The notes under the pieces were generated by a model. The model saw nothing but the letters and a program-made list of their open reading frames with translations, was not told the origin of the DNA and searched no databases. The position numbers and the translations under genes are program-made. A stretch of DNA of 17,873 nt from Eubacterium sp. (GTDB taxonomy: Bacteria; Bacillota; Clostridia; Lachnospirales; Lachnospiraceae). The DNA is taken from positions 1 to 17,873 of the forward strand of contig JAFZXD010000286.1 in assembly GCA_017616955.1 (NCBI GenBank), written 5' to 3'. Shown here piece by piece: positions 1-7,648 of this stretch (its first letter is position 1; every line of letters starts with the position of its first letter).

Positions 1-8
1 ATAAAACC

Positions 9-269
9 TTATTTTTGTAATCTTTGTACCAGTCCCAATACTACTCGTACTACTGTTCCAAATGCAGCCATACCCGTTCCAACCAGTGACAGTTCATTTC
101 CTATCCCGGAATTAACCGCGTATTCTATCTGCATCTCCATGGTAGGATCCTGATATGGAATCCCGGCCTTGATGACCAGATAATATAGTCCCAGCATGAG
201 TATCACTACTCCTGCCAGCGCTATCGAATTAAAGACTGTTTTTAATATTGAGAAAACTACTTTTTCCAT
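9..269 (-). CDS. Small two-span membrane protein, unknown function
   Basis: An 86-residue protein that I do not recognise. Two hydrophobic segments are visible, at about residues 13-33 and 60-81, with a polar, acidic linker (about 38-58) between them, so it should be a small inner-membrane hairpin protein. A basic C-terminus (RLQK) suggests that both ends lie in the cytosol by the positive-inside rule (inference). The ATG is preceded by an AGGGTG-type ribosome binding site. The gene starts 10 bases after the stop of the upstream SLH-like gene, so it is probably the last gene of the alpha-galactosidase transcript. There is no signal-peptide cleavage site or catalytic motif that I can see. It is probably real because of its reading frame, RBS and operon spacing, but no function can be given. 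Confidence 0.7.
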   Translation of the reverse strand: MEKVVFSILKTVFNSIALAGVVILMLGLYYLVIKAGIPYQDPTMEMQIEYAVNSGIGNELSLVGTGMAAFGTVVRVVLGLVQRLQK

Positions 270-279
270 CTTAACACCC

Positions 280-675
280 TCACTTACTTGTTTCTTTTAT
301 CTTACCTACATAAGATACAGCCTCTTCCCTCGTAACCTTTCCATGCACATCAAATATACATAGCTCACCTATTTGCACCACATCCATGATGCCTCTCATA
401 TAAACCTGAGCTATATGATTTGCACACACTCTGCAGTCAAACAGGTCTCTCAGTTCATACGCCGGAGTTATGTCCTCGACATCCTTTACTCCGAGAACCG
501 TCCTAATATACATATGAATGATCCGAGCCGCAGTCCTGCGTTCCAGTTCTTCTCCCCTGTTTAGAAGATCCTGTTCCTCGAGCCATTTCTCAGTACCGGA
601 TGGCAGTGAATCGGACTCCCACTCTTCACCGGTCAGAAGCTCTATCAATTGTTCTACTTTACAGATATCATTCAC
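280..675 (-). CDS. SLH-like small protein with CxxC, cytosolic
   Basis: A 131-residue protein starting with GTG that overlaps the TAG stop of the alpha-galactosidase gene by one base (TAGTG), which suggests translational coupling. The next in-frame Met is only at residue 55, so the GTG start is favoured even though no strong RBS is visible. Residues about 46-127 resemble one S-layer homology repeat: a helix beginning RRTAARII, a central segment L-RDLFDC and helix with YMRGIM, then a closing VTREEAV helix. Residues 81-84 form CRVC, a possible metal or redox pair. No signal peptide or membrane segment is present, so it is unlikely to be a true cell-wall anchor despite the SLH resemblance. The N-terminal 45 residues are acidic and unrecognised. 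Function unknown; the SLH resemblance is my reading of the sequence pattern, not a search result. Confidence 0.75.
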   Translation of the reverse strand: MNDICKVEQLIELLTGEEWESDSLPSGTEKWLEEQDLLNRGEELERRTAARIIHMYIRTVLGVKDVEDITPAYELRDLFDCRVCANHIAQVYMRGIMDVVQIGELCIFDVHGKVTREEAVSYVGKIKETSK

Positions 676-2450
676 TATTTTATCTTTACCGTCACACTAT
701 CGCAGGCCTTAAAAGGTCCGTCGATAAGATCTTTCAGTTTGATTACATTTCCACTTATCTTCTTAGTTTCACCTGTCCAGAGATCCTTTACTTCGTAGCT
801 GTCTTTTCCGACAAATGCATCTCTGTCCACCATCTTCTTGCCAAGATAGTTGCTGATTAGCTCTGTGCTTATCTCGATATCATCTGTTCTGTCGGCAGTG
901 CTCACATTGATAAATGAAAGAGCTACGCTTCCGTCAGCAAGTGGCTTGGCAAGTACATCTATACGGTCGTTGTCGCGGATATATGTCGTATCAGGAGCAA
1001 CAGCCTTTGTGGTAAATATACGCTTAGCCTGAACTCCCAGACTGTCCTGATTAAGTGCGATAAAATCACGATTGCTGATGATCCTGTATATCTCTGAATC
1101 CTTCTCGACATTTCTCAGATCCATTCCGAGCATGAGCGGTGAATTGATCATGCACCACATAGCCATATGTGTCTTGCACATGGTATCATCCAGACCGTTC
1201 ATTCCGATCATAAGCATGTCCGGATCGTTCCATCCTTTATCCAATCCTGCAAATTCATCCATGATAACAGCTTTGTTGTACTGGGCAGTCACGCTTGTTG
1301 TATACGCTCCTTCCCATACAGCATGTCCGCTGTCGCCGTCGGAACCAACCTGGAATGTTATATCATTTAGGATCCTCCATGAATCTCCTACTTTGTATCC
1401 CCAGTTATGCGGATGTGTCTTTCCCCACTCACAGATGGAGAATATGATATCGTTTTCCGGTGCAAGTCTGTCAAACCACTCCTGAATCTTAGCATAAGAA
1501 GTAAGTGTGTTCTCCTGACGTCTGTGATTCATAAGTCTGAGGTCATTCTCACCTGCACTAAGCTCTATCTTTATCGGTGCCTCACCTATAAAGTCGTCAT
1601 GATAGAAGCGTGCATCTTCGCCGTATCCGACTGCAACCTGAAGCCACTCTCCAACTCCTTCACAACATCCCTTCTGATGGAACACCGTAAGGTCGTATGC
1701 TCCGGATTCAGGGACATTTACCTTAAATATAAGTTCACTGCTGATGTTACCTACCGGTGAAGCGTCGGGTCCCGTTCCGTCAAATGTACCGATACCCGTC
1801 ACATGGTCTCCCTCTACAAATGCACGGCTTCCGGTTATCCTTCCATCCTTAACTGCAGAAAGCTCCACAACTGTATCCGGGTTGTCCGCTTTCTGAATCT
1901 TTACACCCATGATGTTCGGGGCAAATGTAAACCTGGCATTTTGTGGATTTGAGAATGTAGCATTATCCCAAACGTTGTAACAGTTATCAACCTTTAGATA
2001 GTCTATCTTCCAGTTGATGTAGTCCTTTACGTCTGTCTCCTCATAACCGCAGGTTCCGACCTCAAGACCGGAACAGAGATGAGATCCGACATCGTTATAC
2101 ATTCCAAACTTAAGACCCTTCTCATGGATAAAATCAGACATAGCCATGAATCCGCTTGGGAACTTCACACTGTCAGAAACAACATGACCGTCAACACGCT
2201 TCGGACCGTAACATCCATCATCCAGAATCACATACTGATAACCCAGTTTATCGAGGCCAAGTTCTACAAGCTTTTCAGCCATTGCCTTAGTAAGCTCCTC
2301 TGTATTGCCGCTTCCGAAAGCATTCCAGCTGTTCCACCCCATAGCAGGAACACGACCTTTTCTTCCAAATAGCGGTTTGCCGTCTTTAAAAGAATCAAAT
2401 CTATATCTTATATCATCTATTTTAATCGGTTTTTCAAAATATTTGTTCAT
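675..2450 (-). CDS. GH27 alpha-galactosidase with inserted beta-sandwich domain
   Basis: A 591-residue retaining alpha-galactosidase, expected to release terminal alpha-linked galactose from plant galactomannans or raffinose-type sugars. GH27 landmarks are MGWNSWN (37-43), LDDG (76-79), the nucleophile strand YLKVDNC (D155), CEWG (340-343), SWRILND with the predicted acid/base D363, and NDPDML (408-413), followed by a C-terminal beta domain from about 480. The barrel is split after D155: residues about 165-315 form an extra domain with CBM6/35-like strands (FKVNVPESGAYDL, IELSAGENDL) before the next barrel helix and strand resume at about 317. This makes it much longer than typical clan-D enzymes of about 400 residues. 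No signal peptide is seen, so it probably acts in the cytosol on imported oligosaccharides. A GGGGGAA-type RBS precedes the ATG. Two small genes follow without a gap. Gut bacteria also use GH27 proteins as beta-L-arabinopyranosidases, so the exact sugar is uncertain. Confidence 0.95.
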   Translation of the reverse strand: MNKYFEKPIKIDDIRYRFDSFKDGKPLFGRKGRVPAMGWNSWNAFGSGNTEELTKAMAEKLVELGLDKLGYQYVILDDGCYGPKRVDGHVVSDSVKFPSGFMAMSDFIHEKGLKFGMYNDVGSHLCSGLEVGTCGYEETDVKDYINWKIDYLKVDNCYNVWDNATFSNPQNARFTFAPNIMGVKIQKADNPDTVVELSAVKDGRITGSRAFVEGDHVTGIGTFDGTGPDASPVGNISSELIFKVNVPESGAYDLTVFHQKGCCEGVGEWLQVAVGYGEDARFYHDDFIGEAPIKIELSAGENDLRLMNHRRQENTLTSYAKIQEWFDRLAPENDIIFSICEWGKTHPHNWGYKVGDSWRILNDITFQVGSDGDSGHAVWEGAYTTSVTAQYNKAVIMDEFAGLDKGWNDPDMLMIGMNGLDDTMCKTHMAMWCMINSPLMLGMDLRNVEKDSEIYRIISNRDFIALNQDSLGVQAKRIFTTKAVAPDTTYIRDNDRIDVLAKPLADGSVALSFINVSTADRTDDIEISTELISNYLGKKMVDRDAFVGKDSYEVKDLWTGETKKISGNVIKLKDLIDGPFKACDSVTVKIK

Positions 2451-2568
2451 GATTCCCCCATATGATTTGTATATTTGATCGTTCGTCCCGAACCACCCTT
2501 TTCAATGGTCAGCTTCGAAAAGTAACGTCTTGCTCAGCATAACATAATTCGCCTCTCTTGTCGTGTAC

Positions 2569-2604
2569 AAAAAAAGACCTGGGTAAGGTAATTTTACCCA
2601 AGCC
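2569..2604 (-). terminator. Intrinsic terminator of rfbB
   Basis: Read on the minus strand, an 11-bp stem (arms 2594-2604 and 2576-2586, including two G-T pairs) with a 7-base loop is followed at once by seven T residues (2575-2569). It lies 16 bases after the rfbB stop codon. It should end the rfbB transcript and separate it from the alpha-galactosidase gene downstream. Confidence 0.9.
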
Positions 2605-2620
2605 TTTTGTGCATATTTTC

Positions 2621-3640
2621 TTAACGATTTCCGTACATCTTTTCGTAGTAGTTCTGATACTCACCTGAGATGATTGGCTCCCACCAATCCTGGTTATCAA
2701 GATACCACTGAATAGTCTTCTTGATTCCGTCTGCAAACATTGTCTCAGGAAGCCATCCAAGCTCGCTGTGAATCTTTGTAGGATCGATAGCGTATCTCAT
2801 ATCGTGACCCTTACGGTCTGCAACATATGTGATAAGGCTTTCAGGTTTCCCGAGTTCCTTGCAGATAAGCTTAACGATGTCGATGTTCTTCATCTCATTG
2901 TGACCGCCGATGTTGTAAACTTCACCGACTTTACCGTTATGGATAACAAGGTCGATAGCCTTGCAGTGATCCTCAACATAGAGCCAGTCTCTTACGTTAA
3001 GTCCTTCTCCGTAAACAGGGAGTGGCTTATCATGAAGAGCATTGATGATCATAAGAGGGATGAGCTTCTCCGGGAAATGATATGGTCCGTAGTTATTTGA
3101 ACAACGGCTGATAGATACCGGAAGACCAAATGTTCTGTGATATGCAAGAACAAGAAGGTCAGCTCCTGCCTTTGATGAGCTGTATGGGCTGCTTGTATGG
3201 ATAGGTGTTTCCTCTGTAAAGAAGAGGTCAGGTCTGTCGAGTGGAAGATCTCCGTAAACCTCATCTGTAGATACCTGATGATATCTCTTGATTCCGTACT
3301 TTCTGCATGCATCCATAAGAACAGCTGTTCCCATGATATTTGTCTCAAGGAAAATTCCGGGGTTCTCGATAGAACGGTCAACGTGGCTCTCTGCTGCGAA
3401 GTTTACAACCATATCAGGATGCTCTTCTTCAAAAAGCTTATCAACTGCCTCTCTGTCTGTGATACTTTCTTTAACAAATCTGAAATTTGGATTGTCCATA
3501 ACAGGAGCGAGTGTAGAAAGATTACCCGCATATGTAAGACAATCAAGACATACAATCCTGTAATCAGGATACTTATTCAACATGTGAAAAACGAAATTAC
3601 TGCCGATAAAACCGGCTCCACCTGTAACGATAATTGTCAT
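2621..3640 (-). CDS. rfbB: dTDP-glucose 4,6-dehydratase
   Basis: A full-length 339-residue short-chain dehydrogenase/reductase (RmlB/RfbB) that converts dTDP-glucose to dTDP-4-keto-6-deoxyglucose, the step leading to dTDP-L-rhamnose and related surface sugars; cytosolic and NAD-dependent. The Rossmann motif TGGAGFIG (6-13) opens the protein. The catalytic triplet T125-D126-E127 lies in the STDEVYG motif, and the SDR pair is Y153 and K157 (YSSSK). SRCSNNYGP (178-186) and the NVRDWLYVEDH motif are typical of this enzyme. An AGGAG-type RBS lies 9-10 bases before the ATG. It stands alone: a strong terminator follows, and no rmlA, rmlC or rmlD is in the window, so the rest of the pathway must be elsewhere. 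A MerR-type promoter upstream suggests control by the divergent MerR-methyltransferase (inference). Confidence 0.96.
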   Translation of the reverse strand: MTIIVTGGAGFIGSNFVFHMLNKYPDYRIVCLDCLTYAGNLSTLAPVMDNPNFRFVKESITDREAVDKLFEEEHPDMVVNFAAESHVDRSIENPGIFLETNIMGTAVLMDACRKYGIKRYHQVSTDEVYGDLPLDRPDLFFTEETPIHTSSPYSSSKAGADLLVLAYHRTFGLPVSISRCSNNYGPYHFPEKLIPLMIINALHDKPLPVYGEGLNVRDWLYVEDHCKAIDLVIHNGKVGEVYNIGGHNEMKNIDIVKLICKELGKPESLITYVADRKGHDMRYAIDPTKIHSELGWLPETMFADGIKKTIQWYLDNQDWWEPIISGEYQNYYEKMYGNR

Positions 3641-3670
3641 AGTTTCTGACTCCTTTCATAACAAACAACT

Positions 3671-3690
3671 GTCAAAATACTTGTTTTGAC
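3671..3690. repeat. Short perfect inverted repeat in rfbB leader
   Basis: Arms GTCAAAA (3671-3677) and TTTTGAC (3684-3690) surround a 6-base centre. The right arm overlaps the -35 box of the plus-strand promoter, and the whole repeat lies within the predicted rfbB 5' leader. It could be a second operator or a small RNA hairpin; the sequence alone does not decide. Confidence 0.55.
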
Positions 3691-3715
3691 TTCAATTTTA
3701 TGGTATCACTATATA
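3686..3715 (+). promoter_or_regulatory. Predicted promoter of MerR-methyltransferase gene
   Basis: TTGACT (3686-3691), an 18-base spacer and TATATA (3710-3715) point toward the plus-strand gene. The predicted start of transcription, near 3722, falls inside the 3719-3731 palindrome, so a protein bound there could block it. The -10 overlaps the -10 of the opposing promoter. Confidence 0.6.
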
Positions 3716-3738
3716 GGGTGACGTTACGTCATGCGCAA
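3708..3738 (-). promoter_or_regulatory. MerR-type promoter with 19-bp spacer, toward rfbB
   Basis: On the minus strand, TTGCGC (3738-3733) and TATAGT (3713-3708) are separated by exactly 19 bases. Spacers of 19-20 bases are the hallmark of promoters activated by MerR-family proteins, which twist the DNA to realign the two boxes (established knowledge). The spacer contains the palindrome at 3719-3731. The predicted transcript starts about 60 bases before the rfbB ATG. Confidence 0.65.
3719..3731. promoter_or_regulatory. Probable MerR-family operator palindrome
   Basis: TGACGT, one central base, then ACGTCA: a perfect 6-bp-arm palindrome near the middle of the 19-bp spacer of the minus-strand promoter. 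The ACGTxACGT core is of the kind seen in operators of TipA/Mta-type MerR proteins. The adjacent MerR gene is the obvious candidate to bind it. Confidence 0.65.
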
Positions 3739-3808
3739 GCACTTTTTTCGATATTTTTGTATTTTTATGAAAAATAACTGATTTTTCGTGAGAAAAAAGG
3801 GAGAAATC

Positions 3809-5038
3809 ATGGAAAAAGCTTTTTATACATCCGGACAGTTTGCCAAGATGGCAAGAGTTTCCGTCAGAACTGTTCGTTTTTATGATAAACAGAATATCCT
3901 TAAGCCTAGCTACGTAAATGAATCTACAGGCGCAAGATATTATACCTCCGAAGATCTGGTGATACTTCAGCAGATTCTCCTGTATAAATATCTTGGTTTC
4001 TCTTTGGATGAGATCAAGGAGCTGATGGTTAAGTCTGACGACAAGAACTTTATGGTTGATTCCATGAAACTTCAGCATACACTGATAAGCGATAAGATAG
4101 ACCAAATGCAGCTTGTTAAGAAAGCTATCGATGATACCCTTACCGCTTATGAGAACGGCCAACAGATCGAATGGGATAAAATGCTGCGCATCATTGATCT
4201 GACAAGTATGGAAAATAGTCTTAATAAGCAGTACCAGAATGCCAATAACATATCCGCCAGGATCAAGCTTCACAAACTGTATTCTGTAAATAATCAGGGA
4301 TGGTTCCCATGGCTTTACAGCGAGATGAAACTTAAGTCCGGGATGAAGATTCTGGAACTTGGATGCGGAAATGGAGCTCTGTGGGCAGAGAATATCGATA
4401 AGATCCCGACTGGAAAAGGAACAGAGATCATCCTTTCTGACATTTCCGGCGGTATGCTTCAGGATGCAGGAAGAACTATTCTCTCTAACAGACGAAATAG
4501 CAAGAAGATTGATAAGCTGAAGAAGATCATCAAGCTTCGCGAATTCGACTGCAACAATATTCCTTATCCTAATGCAAGCTTTGACGTTGTTATAGCGAAT
4601 CACATGCTCTTCTACTGTGACAATCCGGAAGATGCAGCCACCGAGATCAGCCGAGTATTAAAGCCCGGTGGATTTCTCTATGCCAGCACATACGGTGCAT
4701 CACATATGAAAGAGATAACAGAACTTGTTAAGGGATTCGACGACAGGATAGATCTGGCCGCAAAGGAACTATATCATATCTTTGGTCTGGAAAACGGAGA
4801 GGATATTCTCGGAAACTGTTTTGAACATATAGAAAAAAAAGCATTCGAGGATTCTCTGCTTGTTGATAAAGCAGATCCGCTCCTCGAATACATTATGTCC
4901 TGTCACGGAAATCAGAATCAGTACATAATCGACAGATATAAAGAATTCCGTACATATATTGAGAAAAAAGTAAGTCATGGAAAAGGCTTCCGAATAACTA
5001 AGGAATCCGGTTTTTTCAAAGCTTCCAACGACTTTTGA
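3809..5038 (+). CDS. MerR-type regulator fused to SAM-dependent methyltransferase
   Basis: A 409-residue two-domain protein and the only plus-strand gene here. Residues 5-73 form a MerR winged helix (FYTSGQFAKMARVSVRTVRFYD, then GARYYTSEDL and YLGFSLDEIK). Residues about 85-115 are the usual dimerising helix. From about 155 on is a class I methyltransferase: motif I ILELGCGNG (181-189), acidic D211 after strand 2, FDVVIANHMLFY (258-269) and LKPGGFLYAS (284-293). A longer frame from GTG at 3788 exists, but AAGGGAG at 3797-3803 lies 5 bases before the ATG at 3809, so that start was chosen. Such fusions are known in Firmicutes and usually annotated only as MerR proteins; the methylated substrate is not known. 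It is divergent from rfbB across a MerR-type operator and convergent with the TSCPD gene (2-base gap). Confidence 0.95.
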   Translation: MEKAFYTSGQFAKMARVSVRTVRFYDKQNILKPSYVNESTGARYYTSEDLVILQQILLYKYLGFSLDEIKELMVKSDDKNFMVDSMKLQHTLISDKIDQMQLVKKAIDDTLTAYENGQQIEWDKMLRIIDLTSMENSLNKQYQNANNISARIKLHKLYSVNNQGWFPWLYSEMKLKSGMKILELGCGNGALWAENIDKIPTGKGTEIILSDISGGMLQDAGRTILSNRRNSKKIDKLKKIIKLREFDCNNIPYPNASFDVVIANHMLFYCDNPEDAATEISRVLKPGGFLYASTYGASHMKEITELVKGFDDRIDLAAKELYHIFGLENGEDILGNCFEHIEKKAFEDSLLVDKADPLLEYIMSCHGNQNQYIIDRYKEFRTYIEKKVSHGKGFRITKESGFFKASNDF

Positions 5039-5040
5039 TC

Positions 5041-5286
5041 TTAAAGATTGGCATCGATAGCCTTTGCGAACTGATCAGCACATGAAGTACCACGCATTCC
5101 GCATTCATTTCCGCGAAGGATATCTGCTATCTCTGAAGCAGGCTTACCTTCTACAAGTTTTCCTATAGCTCTAAGATTACCGTTACATCCGTTGGTAAAC
5201 TGAACGTTATGAAGAAGACCGTCTTCTATATCAAAATCAATCTTTACTGCACAAACACCCTGAGGTGTGTATGAATAATGTGGCAT
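5041..5286 (-). CDS. TSCPD domain protein (TIGR03905 type)
   Basis: An 81-residue protein consisting of one TSCPD domain, as found at the end of some ribonucleotide reductases and as small stand-alone proteins in Clostridia. It has the family pattern YTPQGVC (6-12), FTNGCNGN (30-37) and CGMRGTSCADQ (62-72), with cysteines 12, 34, 62 and 69 in the conserved places. The name-giving TSCPD reads TSCAD here, with Ala in place of Pro. The four cysteines suggest metal binding (inference); the biochemical role of stand-alone members is not established. An AGGAG RBS lies 9 bases before the ATG. It is the last gene of the cstA operon, 21 bases after the hydrolase, and its stop nearly touches that of the convergent MerR gene, so any terminator must lie within that gene. 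Confidence 0.92.
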   Translation of the reverse strand: MPHYSYTPQGVCAVKIDFDIEDGLLHNVQFTNGCNGNLRAIGKLVEGKPASEIADILRGNECGMRGTSCADQFAKAIDANL

Positions 5287-5307
5287 ATGATAAATCTCCT
5301 TAATTAT

Positions 5308-5865
5308 TTATATAACCTCGTCCACTTTAGCCATTACATCACTTAGTATGGCTGTGTCCCGCTCAACATCTCCTGTTTCCAATGAATGATTTGCATCTTC
5401 ATATCTGTAACATGGAATATCAAGTCTTTGGGACTCACTCACTATCTTATCAGGTACTACCCATGGATCTGCAGTACCCGTAAATACTATCCCCGAATTC
5501 GCTCCGGCAACTCTAAATGTTTGTTCAAGAGGAGTAAGATAGATATATCTTACATTTCCTTTGAATCCATCCAGGTGCTTACAGCCATAAGCCGCAGCGA
5601 CTGCCGTTCCTATGCTCTTTCCTATAAACAAAATATCTGAATAGTCATTTAGGTTGATTTCGGAAAGCTGTTCCTCGATCTGACCGAGTGCCATCTCGAA
5701 TGCTTTCAGCTTCTTCTCCTCATCACCTTTGATATCCTTCGGAAGATCATGATATCCCACTTTTCTTACTTCGTATCCTTTCCTTATCGCAAGTCTTCCT
5801 GAGAAGTAGAGAAGCGATCTATCTACGGTATATCCGATTCCGGGAAATAGTATACAGAGTTTCAT
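5308..5865 (-). CDS. Small alpha/beta-hydrolase-fold protein
   Basis: A 185-residue cytosolic protein with an alpha/beta hydrolase layout. FIGKSIGT (80-87) is the nucleophile elbow with S84; TGTADPWV (129-136) supplies a candidate acid D133; DANHSLE (157-163) supplies a candidate H160. The order and spacing fit a Ser-Asp-His triad in a small, lid-less hydrolase. The frame stays open upstream to 6018, but that part lies inside cstA; the ATG at 5865, 4 bases after the cstA stop, gives a protein beginning MKLCILFPG, a normal first strand. No strong RBS is visible, so translation is probably coupled to cstA. The substrate is unknown; its place after a peptide/pyruvate-type transporter hints at esters or peptides (weak inference). 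Confidence 0.78.
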   Translation of the reverse strand: MKLCILFPGIGYTVDRSLLYFSGRLAIRKGYEVRKVGYHDLPKDIKGDEEKKLKAFEMALGQIEEQLSEINLNDYSDILFIGKSIGTAVAAAYGCKHLDGFKGNVRYIYLTPLEQTFRVAGANSGIVFTGTADPWVVPDKIVSESQRLDIPCYRYEDANHSLETGDVERDTAILSDVMAKVDEVI

Positions 5866-5869
5866 ATCT

Positions 5870-7648
5870 TTATTCCGGGTCTGCTGCAGGCTGACCCTTC
5901 TCCTTTCCCTGTCTTGCCAGGTTAACAAATGAATATATAGCAAGTACAACTGCAAGAATAACAAGGAATGCTGCGATGATCGCCTGGATATATGCCCAGA
6001 TATCTGCTGTTCCTGCATTTACCAGATCTACCTTACTCTTAATAGTAAGAAGAAGTGATGCGATAGTTACTACAAGCATGAATACCATAGGGATATAGAA
6101 CATCTTATTATTCTTTCCTACTTTACCAAGCCATGTACATACAGCAAGAAGTCCGACTGCTGCGAGAAGCTGATTAGCTGCTCCGAAGAGAGGCCATATC
6201 TTAGCATAACCTGTCATACCGAGTCCAACTCCGAGAACTACTGTTACAATTGTAGCAAAGTATGGATTGCAAAGGAACTTCTTAGTACCTTTTACATCCC
6301 GAACTGTTTCATCAGGTGCAAGCCAGAACTCCTGGAACATGTAACGAGCAAGTCTTGTTGCTGTATCAAGTGATGTAAGACAGAATACTGAAACAGCAAG
6401 TACGAACATACTGTAGATGACACCTACTATAGGGCTGTCAGCTCCTACAAATGTACCGATCATCTGTGAGATACCACCGGCAAATACTGCTGTAGGGCTT
6501 GTGAGACCTGTTGCTGCAAGTTCTTCTGCATTTACATTTACTGTATGCCATACGAAACCAACTGCACAAAGAGAGATAACTGCAACTACGCACTCAATAA
6601 GCATTGAACCATAAGCTACAGGACGTGCATTTGCTTCGTTGTCTATCTGTTTTGATGTTGTTCCCGATGAAACAAGTGAGTGGAAACCTGAGATAGCTCC
6701 ACACGCTATTGTTACGAAAAGTGCCGGGAATAAGTTACCTGTTGCGAAGAGACCATTTGTCTCTGATATCTGCCAGCCGGCAAATGCAGGGATATCCACA
6801 TGTCCCTGACCCATGATTGATGCTCCGATTATAGCGATTACAGCTACTGCTATCATGAAATAAAGCAGGAATGAGCTGAGGTAATCTCTAGGCTGGAGAA
6901 GAATCCAAACAGGAGTAACTGATGCGATAAGAATGTATACTGCGAGAATCCACATCCATGCATTGTATGAAATGGTAATAGGGCAGAACTTCATACCGAT
7001 AGCAACGATTGCAATAATTCCAATAACTCCGATAGCTGATGCAGGTCCGATAGGAACATTTTTACGGTATACGAGGAAACCGAATACTATAGCAAGAACT
7101 ATGAACAGAATAGAGATCATAGCTGTCTGCTGATGCGCAAGAAGTGCTGCACCCTCTACTGCTGCTCCTGTTGCTGTAGTGCTTCCAAATGTACTAGCAA
7201 CAATTGAACTGAAGGCTGCTACTACAAGGAGTAGTGTAAGATATCCGAATATGATGAATATCTTCTTGGCCAGGTTACCCATTGCATCCTCGATAACTTC
7301 ACCAATTGACTGTCCCTGGTGACGCATAGAAGCGAAAAGTGCACCGTAGTCGTGAACACCACCGAAGAATATACCACCGATGAGTACCCAGAGGAGTACC
7401 GGAATCCATCCGAAAACTGCTGCCTGAATAGGTCCGTTAATAGGTCCGGCACCTGCTATAGATGAGAAATGGTGTCCCATAAGAACCGGTGTTTTAGCCG
7501 GAACATAGTCCACTCCGTCTTCCATCTCATACGCCGGAGTCTTCTTCTCCGGATCAATTCCCCATTGCTTTGCAAGCCATCTTCCGTAGAAGATATAACC
7601 GCAGAGCAAAACTACGATACTGATGATAAGTACTAATGCTGCATTCAT
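5870..7648 (-). CDS. cstA: CstA family carbon starvation transporter
   Basis: A 592-residue polytopic membrane protein of the CstA family. Enterobacterial relatives import peptides or pyruvate, and many are induced on carbon limitation (family knowledge). The family signature LMGHHFSSIAGAGPI (56-70), followed by FGWIPVLLW and GGVHDYGA, is intact, and SGFHSLVSSGTTSKQ and SLDTATRLARYMFQEF mark the central and later core. About 15 or more hydrophobic spans are present, ending in a charged tail rich in K, Q and E. It is shorter than E. coli CstA (701 residues). Its ATG overlaps the TGA of the upstream 176-residue gene (ATGA), and the hydrolase gene starts 4 bases after its stop, so four genes are tightly coupled. 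No histidine kinase or BtsR-like regulator is adjacent. Confidence 0.95.
   Translation of the reverse strand: MNAALVLIISIVVLLCGYIFYGRWLAKQWGIDPEKKTPAYEMEDGVDYVPAKTPVLMGHHFSSIAGAGPINGPIQAAVFGWIPVLLWVLIGGIFFGGVHDYGALFASMRHQGQSIGEVIEDAMGNLAKKIFIIFGYLTLLLVVAAFSSIVASTFGSTTATGAAVEGAALLAHQQTAMISILFIVLAIVFGFLVYRKNVPIGPASAIGVIGIIAIVAIGMKFCPITISYNAWMWILAVYILIASVTPVWILLQPRDYLSSFLLYFMIAVAVIAIIGASIMGQGHVDIPAFAGWQISETNGLFATGNLFPALFVTIACGAISGFHSLVSSGTTSKQIDNEANARPVAYGSMLIECVVAVISLCAVGFVWHTVNVNAEELAATGLTSPTAVFAGGISQMIGTFVGADSPIVGVIYSMFVLAVSVFCLTSLDTATRLARYMFQEFWLAPDETVRDVKGTKKFLCNPYFATIVTVVLGVGLGMTGYAKIWPLFGAANQLLAAVGLLAVCTWLGKVGKNNKMFYIPMVFMLVVTIASLLLTIKSKVDLVNAGTADIWAYIQAIIAAFLVILAVVLAIYSFVNLARQGKEKGQPAADPE

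Noticed and set aside
1072..1485. A 137-codon plus-strand frame inside the alpha-galactosidase gene
   Set aside because: The opposite strand encodes the GH27 active-site region (CEWG, acid/base Asp). The plus frame shows no domain or start signal.
2481..2493. Small inverted repeat GTTCG-N3-CGAAC upstream of the alpha-galactosidase gene
   Set aside because: The 5-bp arms are too short to separate from chance, and they do not match a LacI-type or CcpA operator that I know. No clear promoter lies near it.
3698..4603. A 301-codon open frame antisense to the MerR-methyltransferase gene
   Set aside because: It lies opposite a gene with clear MerR and SAM motifs. It has no RBS and no recognisable domain, and its codons mirror the real gene. 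It is a shadow frame.
5866..6018. N-terminal extension of the hydrolase frame to 6018
   Set aside because: It would overlap the cstA coding region by about 150 bases and adds a low-complexity, basic stretch before a normal first beta strand at ATG 5865.
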